Positions 6,982 through 13,363 of a DNA stretch of 16,685 bases are shown piece by piece. The notes under the pieces were generated by a model. That model did not search any database and had not been told where the DNA came from. It saw nothing but the letters and a program-made list of their open reading frames with translations. Position numbers and translations under genes: made by a program. This DNA is from an uncultured Ruminococcus sp. (lineage in GTDB: Bacteria; Bacillota; Clostridia; Oscillospirales; Acutalibacteraceae): the NCBI GenBank assembly GCA_902773045.1, contig CACYDE010000150.1, positions 1 through 16,685 on the forward strand, written 5' to 3'. The stretch's first letter is position 1, and every line of letters begins with the position of its first letter.

Positions 6982-7794
6982 TTGGCAAAAGATAAAAAAA
7001 GACTTGACGTTCTTCTTTTTGAAAGGGGACTTGCGGAAAGCCGCGAGAAGGCGAAGGCGATCATAATGTCGGGGATAGTCTATGTTGACAATCAAAAATC
7101 CGACAAGCCCGGAACAAGCTACCCGGAAAACTGTAATATTGAAGTTCGCGGAAAAACGCTTAAATACGTCAGCCGCGGAGGTTTGAAGCTTGAAAAAGCC
7201 ATAGACGTTTTCGGAATAGATATTAACGGTTGTACTGCTATGGATATCGGAGCGTCTCACGGCGGTTTCACCGACTGTATGCTTCAGAACGGAGCGAAAA
7301 AAGTTTTTTCCATAGACGTCGGTTACGGTCAGCTTGCCTACAAGCTTCGCAGCGATGAAAGAGTCGTGAATCTCGAACGAACAAATTTCAGGTATGTGAC
7401 CGAGGAACAGATCACAGACCCGATAGATTTTTTCAGCGTTGATGTTTCTTTTATTTCTCTGAAGCTGATATTGCCTGTTGCGAGAAGATTTCTGAAAGAC
7501 GGAGGGCGCGCTGTTTGCCTGATAAAGCCTCAGTTCGAAGCAGGAAAGGATAACGTCGGAAAAAACGGCGTAGTCAGAGAGCCTAAAATTCATGAGAGTG
7601 TAATTTCGGGGATCATAGATTTTGTTCTTGAAAACGGTTTTTCCGTTCTCGGTCTTGACTTTTCGCCCGTGAAAGGACCGGAGGGGAATATCGAATATCT
7701 TTTGTATATCCGGAAAAGCGAAAGCCCCGAAATCACCGCCTGCATAAACGCCCAAGATCTTGTCAGACTGTCTCATGAAACTCTGGACAAGTAA
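6982..7794 (+). CDS. tlyA: TlyA family rRNA (cytidine-2'-O)-methyltransferase
   Basis: Two-domain protein of 270 aa: an N-terminal S4 RNA-binding domain (about 5-65: KRLDVLLFERGLAESREKAK, then GIVYVDNQ) and an FtsJ/RrmJ-type Rossmann methyltransferase. The linker motif KYVSRGGLKLEKAI (61-74) is diagnostic. The SAM-binding loop reads DIGASHGGFTDC (88-99) where the family usually has Thr in place of the His. DVGYGQLAYKLR (112-123) and FFSVDVSFISLKLILP (150-165) follow. TlyA proteins were first named haemolysins but methylate 16S/23S rRNA; the exact target here is unknown. The start is TTG at 6982 with GAGGGTGA at 6970-6977. The gene follows dxs, as yqxC does in Bacillus. Confidence 0.92.
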   Translation: MAKDKKRLDVLLFERGLAESREKAKAIIMSGIVYVDNQKSDKPGTSYPENCNIEVRGKTLKYVSRGGLKLEKAIDVFGIDINGCTAMDIGASHGGFTDCMLQNGAKKVFSIDVGYGQLAYKLRSDERVVNLERTNFRYVTEEQITDPIDFFSVDVSFISLKLILPVARRFLKDGGRAVCLIKPQFEAGKDNVGKNGVVREPKIHESVISGIIDFVLENGFSVLGLDFSPVKGPEGNIEYLLYIRKSESPEITACINAQDLVRLSHETLDK

Positions 7795-7808
7795 TTCTTT
7801 TGAAATAA

Positions 7809-8046
7809 GGACAGTTCAAAACACAGGTTTTTGAATCTGCTGAAAATTTATTAACTCAAATTTCCCTTTAATTACCCATCTTTCCTTATCGGAACTGTGT
7901 TTTCGGGAATTTAAACAGATTTCAGAGTAACCTATTGAATGGGTTCGGGGTCCCCGGGGGTATGGGTGACGACAAGAGCTGTGATTGAAGAACAATCTCG
8001 GATTCGACAGAGAAAACTATTCTTTACATTGACAACCCACGATAGA
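7809..8046 (+). ncRNA. Candidate structured RNA between tlyA and nadK
   Basis: The spacer from 7795 to 8160 has no gene but many pairings. AAAACACAG (7818-7826) pairs perfectly with CTGTGTTTT (7895-7903); CAGTTC (7812-7817) can instead pair with GAACTG (7892-7897), a competing fold. AATCTG (7834-7839) pairs with CAGATT (7916-7921). AAATTTCCC (7858-7866) can pair with GGGAATTT (7905-7912) across the first stem, a possible pseudoknot. ATGGGT occurs twice (7939, 7962) around a GC-rich hairpin (7946-7956). ACCCAT (7874-7879) and AACCCA (8034-8039) are its partners, with CTAT (7932-7935) and ATAG (8042-8045) extending the second stem. CTGTGATTG (7979-7987) pairs with CAATC (7993-7997) and then ACAG (8007-8010). 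The G/C-rich core contrasts with AT-rich surroundings. The size and Clostridial setting are reminiscent of the orphan raiA RNA class, but I cannot confirm that. Confidence 0.5.
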
Positions 8047-8100
8047 CTCTACATTCATTGTAATTTTGAGTATGGGAAGTTTAAGACATTTATTTGATAT

Positions 8101-8130
8101 TTCCGGCGAAATCGGAGTTCGCCGACGGAA
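8101..8130 (+). promoter_or_regulatory. Stable hairpin in the nadK leader
   Basis: CGGCGAA (8104-8110) pairs perfectly with TTCGCCG (8118-8124), with a 7-nt loop. TTC (8101-8103) can pair with GAA (8128-8130) past a 3-nt bulge. It ends 20 bases before the nadK ribosome site, and no U-tract follows, so it is not a normal terminator. It could be the 3' domain of the structured RNA upstream, an RNA-stability element, or a translational control element of nadK. Confidence 0.45.
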
Positions 8131-8160
8131 AGTGAAAAATTGATTAATTTGGTGACGGTT

Positions 8161-9018
8161 ATGAATATTGCAATAATACCAAATTCGAATAAGGATAAAG
8201 CCATTGAATATGCGGTGAAGATAACCGAGTTTCTTGCGGATTATAACTGTAAGTTTTCGATCCCCGGAGAGTTTTCGGAAACGGTGAAAAGCGACAAAGC
8301 CGAATATCTTCCAAATCACTTGGAAACGGTGAAAAATGCCGATCTTGTAATTGCGGTGGGCGGAGACGGAACGATCATTCACGCCGCCAAGCATGCCGCT
8401 CCTCTGGACAAACCGATCCTCGGAGTCAACTGCGGAAGAGTCGGTTTTGTTGCCAATCTTGAACCGACGGAGATATCGCTTTTGTCGAAGCTTTTTGACG
8501 GTGAATATGTTGTTGACGACAGAATGATGCTCGAGATCACGGTGGATCATGCAGGTGAGAGAAAAACGTTTTATGCCCTCAACGATGTGACAGTTTCGAA
8601 AGGTTCCGTTTCAAGGATGATCGAGCTGAACGTTCACCTGAACGGCGAGCTGATAAATTCCTACAGAGCCGACGGATTGATCTTCTCAACTCCCACAGGC
8701 TCGACAGCTTATTCGCTTTCCGCAGGCGGTCCTGTTATTGAGCCTCACATGAAGTGTATACTGCTGACTCCGATATGTCCGCAGTCTCTTTTCTCGCGCT
8801 CCGTTCTTTTCTCGGACGATTCGGAGGTCACTGTTTTTCAGCACGAAAGATGTGATGAGGACGTTTTCGTGACCGTTGACGGAACAAATTCTCTGAAGCT
8901 GGGGAGAAACGACAGCATTACTGTGGGAAAAGCAAAGGTTACCGCAAATTTCATTAAACTAAACAATAAAAATTTTTATAGGATATTAAATGACAAACTT
9001 AACGAAAGGAGGAATTGA
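8161..9018 (+). CDS. nadK: NAD kinase (ATP/polyphosphate-dependent)
   Basis: Phosphorylates NAD to NADP, the only route to NADP in most bacteria. Family motifs: MNIAIIPNSNKD at the N-terminus, GGDGTIIHAAK (67-77) for phosphate/ATP binding, GVNCGRVGFVANL (88-100), LNDVTVSKG (140-148) and DGLIFSTPTGSTAYSLSAGG (171-190), which binds the nicotinamide-side substrate. The length (285 aa) is normal. I chose ATG 8161 because GGTGA (8151-8155) is well placed and the protein then begins at the conserved strand. An in-frame TTG at 8140 would add seven residues (MINLVTV). The gene sits between tlyA and argR, and its 3' end contains the argR ribosome site, so the two are co-translated. Confidence 0.94.
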   Translation: MNIAIIPNSNKDKAIEYAVKITEFLADYNCKFSIPGEFSETVKSDKAEYLPNHLETVKNADLVIAVGGDGTIIHAAKHAAPLDKPILGVNCGRVGFVANLEPTEISLLSKLFDGEYVVDDRMMLEITVDHAGERKTFYALNDVTVSKGSVSRMIELNVHLNGELINSYRADGLIFSTPTGSTAYSLSAGGPVIEPHMKCILLTPICPQSLFSRSVLFSDDSEVTVFQHERCDEDVFVTVDGTNSLKLGRNDSITVGKAKVTANFIKLNNKNFYRILNDKLNERRN

Positions 9019-9020
9019 TT

Positions 9021-9482
9021 TTGAAAAGAGGTCGTCATTCAAAAATTATAGAATTAATTCAGTCGAAAGAAATAAGTACTCAGGAAGAGCTTCTCAAGGA
9101 GCTTCGCGCCATAGGGTTTAATGTAACTCAGGCGACCGTTTCGAGAGATATCAGAGAGCTTCGTCTTGTTAAAATACTTTCAAAAAGCGGAAACTATTGC
9201 TACGCCGTTTCAGATGTGAAGAAAACGGACGTGAAGTCCGCGCTTGAACCGCTTTTTTCAACATCTGTCCTTTCGGTCGAAAATGCCGGGAATCTCGTTG
9301 TGATAAAAACCGTTTCCGGAATGGCTCAGGCGGTCTGTACTTCGATCGACGCGGCAGGGTTCGGGGATATCGTAGGCTCGATCGCCGGCGACGATACTAT
9401 TTTTCTTGCGGCAAAAACCCCCGAAAAAGCAGTTGGTATCGCGTCAAATTTAAAAGTCATTTCCGTTTACGAAAGAAGCTGA
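9021..9482 (+). CDS. argR: Arginine repressor ArgR/AhrC
   Basis: Hexameric arginine-sensing DNA-binding protein controlling arginine synthesis and breakdown. The N-terminal winged helix-turn-helix ends in TQATVSRDIRELRLVK (36-51). The C-terminal oligomerisation and arginine-binding domain contains SVENAGNLVVIKTVSGMAQA (85-104) and IVGSIAGDDTIFLA (117-130), with the Asp pair that binds arginine. The length of 153 aa is typical. Two in-frame TTG codons compete: 9015 overlaps the nadK stop and is only two bases from AAAGGAGG (9005-9012); 9021 is eight bases from it and gives the usual MKRGRHSKIIELI start, so I use 9021. I did not find a clear ARG operator nearby. recN follows within 14 bases, as in Bacillus. 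Confidence 0.95.
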   Translation: MKRGRHSKIIELIQSKEISTQEELLKELRAIGFNVTQATVSRDIRELRLVKILSKSGNYCYAVSDVKKTDVKSALEPLFSTSVLSVENAGNLVVIKTVSGMAQAVCTSIDAAGFGDIVGSIAGDDTIFLAAKTPEKAVGIASNLKVISVYERS

Positions 9483-9496
9483 GGTGAAATTATAAT

Positions 9497-11155
9497 ATGC
9501 TATCCGATATATATATAGAAAATGTTGCCGTCATAGAAAAAGCCAATATAGAATTTGACGGAGCATTTAATATTCTGACCGGTGAAACGGGAGCCGGAAA
9601 ATCAATTATTATCGATTCTATAAATGCCATCATGGGTCAGAGAATTTCAAAAGATCTCATTCGTTCCGGAGCGCAGTCCGCTTTTATCAGCGCAACTTTT
9701 TCGGACGTTTCTCCGACAGCCTGCCGTATTCTCGAAGAAAGCGGCTGTGAAGCGGAGGACGGTCAGTTTATCCTCCAAAGACAAATATCTCTTTCGGGAA
9801 AAAACTCCTGCAAGATCAACGGACGTCCCGCGCCCATCTCGGTTTTAAAAAGAGTCAGTCCGTATCTTATCAACATTTACGGTCAGCACGAGGGCTACGA
9901 CTTCATGACGGCGGACAGTCATATAAAATATATTGACGCTCTCGGAGAATATAATGATCTGCTCGCGGATTACAAATCTAAATTTGAGCGCTTTGCCGGG
10001 TTGAGAAAAAAGCTTTTTGCGCTGAGAGACAATATCCAGGACAGGGAGAGAAAAATAGACCTTCTGAAATATCAGATCAACGAGATCGAATCGGCAGAAC
10101 TTCAGCCGGGTGAATTTGAAGAACTTGAAGCCCGAAGAACTCTTCTCAACAACAGCGAAAAGATAAAAACAGCGATATCCTTTGCCTATGCGCTGCTTGC
10201 CGGTGAAGAAGAGGAAGGCGCGGTTTCCATTCTTGACAGCGTCTGTGACACGCTGTCGGATATTTCGGGGATATATCCCGAGGTATCCGATGTTTCTTCA
10301 CGGCTTCAATCTGCGTATGAAGAGATAAACGACTGCCATTATGAAATACGCGGTCTTCTGGACGAAGTGGAGATAGATCCGCGCGAGATCGACGAGATCG
10401 AGGAACGATACGACCTCATTAAAGATCTTTCCCGAAAATACGGAAGTACGATAGATGAGATCATCGAGTTTTGTGAAAAATCAAAGGAAGAACTTGAAGA
10501 TCTGATACAATTTGACGTAAACAAAGAAAAGCTTGAGCTTGAATACCGGAAAGCAAGATCGGAGCTTGTCGCCGCCGCCGCAAGTCTCACCGAAGCGAGA
10601 ACCGCGGCGGCAAAAGATTTTTCGAAAGCCGTTATGGAAGAAATGAGATATCTTGATATGCCGAATGTTGTTATGGTTCCGGATATTACGAAATGTGAGT
10701 ACTCGGAAAGCGGCTGTGACAGACTGGAACTTCTCATTTCCGCAAACCCCGGAGAAGAACCGAAGCCGCTCTCGAAGATAGCGTCCGGAGGCGAGCTTTC
10801 GAGAATTATGCTTGCGATAAAAACGATAATCGCCGAAAAAGACGAGATCGCAACTCTCATTTTTGACGAAATAGATACAGGTATAAGCGGTTCGGCAGCG
10901 TCTAAAGTCGGTCGGAAGCTTCAGCAGCTTTCAAAAACCCATCAGGTTCTCTGTATAACTCATCAGGCTCAGATCGCTGCTCTTGCGGACGTTCATCTTT
11001 TCATCAGCAAGACCGTCTCCGAAGGACGAACCTTCACGAAGATCCGTGAACTTGATTTTGAAGAGAGAAAACACGAGCTTTCAAGGATAATAGACGGAAG
11101 CGATCCGTCGGAGCTTTCCCTGCAGCATGCAGAGGAAATGCTTAATTCAAAGTAG
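9497..11155 (+). CDS. recN: DNA repair protein RecN (SMC-like ATPase)
   Basis: An SMC-type ATPase acting early in double-strand-break repair by recombination. The head domain is split around a coiled coil. Walker A is TGETGAGKSIIID (28-40). INIYGQHEGYDFM (125-137) is the RecN-specific motif after the first lobe. Coiled-coil helices run at about 155-225 and 300-380. The ABC signature is IASGGELSRIMLAIKT (428-443), Walker B is TLIFDEIDTGISG (453-465), and the H-loop is CITHQAQIAALAD (486-498). The length of 552 aa is full. The ATG at 9497 has GAGGTGA at 9481-9487, which overlaps the argR stop. It is the last gene of the tight run; spoIVB and spo0A, which follow recN in Bacillus, are absent here. 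Confidence 0.96.
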   Translation: MLSDIYIENVAVIEKANIEFDGAFNILTGETGAGKSIIIDSINAIMGQRISKDLIRSGAQSAFISATFSDVSPTACRILEESGCEAEDGQFILQRQISLSGKNSCKINGRPAPISVLKRVSPYLINIYGQHEGYDFMTADSHIKYIDALGEYNDLLADYKSKFERFAGLRKKLFALRDNIQDRERKIDLLKYQINEIESAELQPGEFEELEARRTLLNNSEKIKTAISFAYALLAGEEEEGAVSILDSVCDTLSDISGIYPEVSDVSSRLQSAYEEINDCHYEIRGLLDEVEIDPREIDEIEERYDLIKDLSRKYGSTIDEIIEFCEKSKEELEDLIQFDVNKEKLELEYRKARSELVAAAASLTEARTAAAKDFSKAVMEEMRYLDMPNVVMVPDITKCEYSESGCDRLELLISANPGEEPKPLSKIASGGELSRIMLAIKTIIAEKDEIATLIFDEIDTGISGSAASKVGRKLQQLSKTHQVLCITHQAQIAALADVHLFISKTVSEGRTFTKIRELDFEERKHELSRIIDGSDPSELSLQHAEEMLNSK

Positions 11156-11170
11156 TTTTACCTTTTAGGT

Positions 11171-11243
11171 GATTGTAAAATAGCGGCGGAAAAAAGTAAA
11201 CGATTTTTCAAGCCGCGTAACAGAGGATTTTTATTTTACAATC
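11171..11243. repeat. Nested inverted repeat after recN (12-bp perfect arm)
   Basis: GATTGTAAAATA (11171-11182) is the exact reverse complement of 11232-11243. Inside it GCGGC (11183-11187) pairs with GCCGC (11212-11216), and GAAAAA (11189-11194) with TTTTTC (11204-11209). The left arms are contiguous, and the right side has a 15-nt asymmetric bulge (11217-11231). A small ACCT/AGGT hairpin (11160-11170) precedes it. No U-tract follows, so a standard terminator is unlikely. It lies between recN and the aminotransferase ribosome site (AAAGGAG, 11264-11270). It could be a transcript-processing or stability element, a small RNA, or a short palindromic mobile-element remnant. Confidence 0.6.
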
Positions 11244-11279
11244 AATTACAGTTTTACCGTTATAAAGGAGTATGATAAA

Positions 11280-12485
11280 ATGAAAATTCCGTTTTCACCG
11301 CCCGACATCGGTCAGGCTGAAATTGACGCAGTAGTCGAAACATTGAAGTCTTCATGGATCACAACAGGTCCGAAAACCGAAGAGCTTTCGAAGAGAGTCG
11401 CCGAGGCTTGTCATGTGCCGTATGCGGTCTGCATGAATTCCGCAACAGCATGTCACGAAATGGCTATGAGAATGCTGGGGATAGGCGATGGCGACGAGGT
11501 TATCGTCCCTGCATATACATACACCGCCTCAGCCAGTGTTATCGAGCATGTCGGAGCGACTCCCGTTATCGTTGATGTTGAGCCGGGAACGTTTCATATT
11601 TCGTATGAAGCTGCGGAAAAAGCGATAACGTCCCGAACGAAAGCTATAGTTGCGGTTGACCTGGGCGGTGTTCTCTGCGATTATGACAGGCTTCTTGAAA
11701 TCGCAGAAAGGAACAGGGGAATTTTCACCCCTTCAAACGAAATTCAAAAAGCTGTCGGAAGAATTGCGATAATCGCGGACGGAGCGCATTCTTTCCTTGC
11801 GGAAAGGAAAGACGGAAAACGCTCCGGAGAACTTGCGGATTTTACAAGCTTCTCGTTTCATGCCGTCAAAAATTTTACGACTGCCGAGGGCGGCGCGCTT
11901 GCATGGAAGCCCATAGAAGGGATAGACGGAAAGCTTCTGAAAAAGAAGTTTGCGCTTCTTGCGTGTCACGGTCAGGACAGAGCTTTTAAACCGGAGGGCG
12001 AGAAGCCTTTCTGGGAGTATGACATAGTTTTCACTGGTTATAAGCACAATATGACGGATATTCTCGCGTCGATCGGTCTTGTTCAGATCGACAGAGCGGA
12101 GGAGATCCTTTCAAAAAGACGCAGTATTGCTTTGCGTTACAACGAAGCCCTGAAAGACCTTGATGGAGTTGAAATCCTCGATCATTTTGAAACTATCGGG
12201 TCGAGTCTCCATCTCTATATGGTCAGATTCCCCGGGAAGAGCGAAGAGTTCAGAAACGAATTCATGAACAGAATGCTTGAAAAGGGTGTTGCAACAAACG
12301 TTCACTACAAGCCGCTCCCTCTTCACACGGCGTATAAGAATCTTGGGTTTGATATCGCGGATTATCCGAATTCGTATGATATGTATAAAACCGAGGTCAC
12401 GCTCCCGATGTTTACTCTTCTTAAAGATGAAGAGATTGAATATGTAATAGAAAAATTTATGGAAACCTATCACGAAATGATTTGA
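11280..12485 (+). CDS. DegT/DnrJ/EryC1 (ArnB-like) PLP aminotransferase
   Basis: A PLP-dependent sugar aminotransferase of fold type I, 401 aa. These enzymes transfer an amino group to a keto-sugar nucleotide during synthesis of surface polysaccharide or glycan sugars. Seen: PFSPPDIGQAEIDAVVETL (4-22), SWITTGPKTEELSKRVAE (25-42), NSATACHEMAM (53-63), DEVIVPAYTYTASAS (72-86), GATPVIVDVEPGTF (92-105), the PLP-ring Asp in IADGAHSF (165-172), and the Schiff-base lysine K197 in SFHAVKNFTTAEGGAL. GYKHNMTDILASIGLVQ and NVHYKPLPLHTAY are also typical. A stretch around 142-165 is inserted before the Asp motif. The ATG has AAAGGAG nine bases upstream. No sugar-nucleotide dehydratase or glycosyltransferase is nearby, so the substrate cannot be inferred. 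Confidence 0.9.
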   Translation: MKIPFSPPDIGQAEIDAVVETLKSSWITTGPKTEELSKRVAEACHVPYAVCMNSATACHEMAMRMLGIGDGDEVIVPAYTYTASASVIEHVGATPVIVDVEPGTFHISYEAAEKAITSRTKAIVAVDLGGVLCDYDRLLEIAERNRGIFTPSNEIQKAVGRIAIIADGAHSFLAERKDGKRSGELADFTSFSFHAVKNFTTAEGGALAWKPIEGIDGKLLKKKFALLACHGQDRAFKPEGEKPFWEYDIVFTGYKHNMTDILASIGLVQIDRAEEILSKRRSIALRYNEALKDLDGVEILDHFETIGSSLHLYMVRFPGKSEEFRNEFMNRMLEKGVATNVHYKPLPLHTAYKNLGFDIADYPNSYDMYKTEVTLPMFTLLKDEEIEYVIEKFMETYHEMI

Positions 12486-12523
12486 TTTTCCGGAAAGATA
12501 AGGTTTTGGAGGAAGAATAGTAT

Positions 12524-13336
12524 ATGGGTTATGAAATTATTGCGCTTGACATTGACGGAACTCTGACGAATTCCAAAAAAGAGATCACGCCTCGAACGAA
12601 AAAAGCTTTGACGGATGCTCAGAAGCTCGGAAAAAAGGTTGTTCTTGCTTCCGGTCGTCACAACTGCGGAATGAAAGATATCGCCGATCAGCTTGAGCTT
12701 GAAAAATACGGCGGTTATATCATGGCGTTCAACGGAGGAAAAATTATCAATTCAAAAACCAATGAGATCGTTTCGTCGGTTTCATTCCCGAGAAAATACA
12801 TAAAGCCTGTTTACGACGTTCTTGAAGACAGTAATATCACGGTTATCACCTATGAAAACGATACGATCGTGATGAATGAAAAGGTGAATGATTACACCTA
12901 TGTAGAAGCGAAGATCCTTGGAATGGAAACAAGAACAGTTGACAATTTTGTCGATTATGTAACTTTTGATGTGAATAAACTGCTTCTCGCGGGAGATCCC
13001 GAGGAGATCGACAAATACGAGAAAATACTTGTTGAAAAGTACAAGGGTTATTTCGATGTTTTCAAAAGCTGTCCGTTTTTCCTTGAAGTAATGCCGTTCG
13101 GAGTGAACAAGGGGGCGAGTCTGTCAACTATGCTTCCCAAACTCGGTTATAAACGCGAGCAGCTGATCGCCTGCGGAGACAGCTATAACGATATGACCAT
13201 GATAGGCTATGCAGGACTGGGAGTCTGCATGGCAAACGGCGAAAAGGATGTGAAAAAGATAGCCGATCTTGTTGCGGATTCGAATGACGACGACGGAGTC
13301 GCAAAGATCGTGGAGGAATATCTTTTGAATGAATGA
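12524..13336 (+). CDS. Cof-type HAD-IIB family phosphatase
   Basis: A haloacid dehalogenase superfamily hydrolase of 270 aa with a C2B cap; such proteins dephosphorylate sugar phosphates, nucleotides or cofactors. All four motifs are present: DIDGTLTNS (9-17) with D9 and D11, ASGRH (42-46), K196 in GVNKGASL, and ACGDSYNDMTMI (216-227) with D219 and D223. GVCMANGEKDVKKIADLV (233-250) and SNDDDGVAKIVEEYL (253-267) close the protein in the usual Cof way. Start ATG 12524 has GGAGG at 12508-12512, at a longish 11-base spacing. Only 38 bases separate it from the aminotransferase, so the two may be co-transcribed. The substrate is unknown. Confidence 0.92.
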   Translation: MGYEIIALDIDGTLTNSKKEITPRTKKALTDAQKLGKKVVLASGRHNCGMKDIADQLELEKYGGYIMAFNGGKIINSKTNEIVSSVSFPRKYIKPVYDVLEDSNITVITYENDTIVMNEKVNDYTYVEAKILGMETRTVDNFVDYVTFDVNKLLLAGDPEEIDKYEKILVEKYKGYFDVFKSCPFFLEVMPFGVNKGASLSTMLPKLGYKREQLIACGDSYNDMTMIGYAGLGVCMANGEKDVKKIADLVADSNDDDGVAKIVEEYLLNE

Positions 13337-13363
13337 GCTTCCGTGCAGTGAAAAGGATGGTGG

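Noticed and set aside
6859..7776. Long minus-strand open frame opposite tlyA
   Set aside because: It is a shadow of tlyA and the end of dxs; it has no recognisable domain and no ribosome site, while the plus strand encodes clear conserved motifs.
8029..8055. Promoter with a perfect TTGACA -35 at 8029-8034 for nadK
   Set aside because: No acceptable -10 lies 16-18 bases downstream (the best is TACATT at 15), and the hexamer overlaps a predicted RNA stem arm (AACCCA, 8034-8039).
8017..8550. Minus-strand open frame over the nadK 5' half and its leader
   Set aside because: It overlaps the conserved NadK motifs antisense and has no family features.
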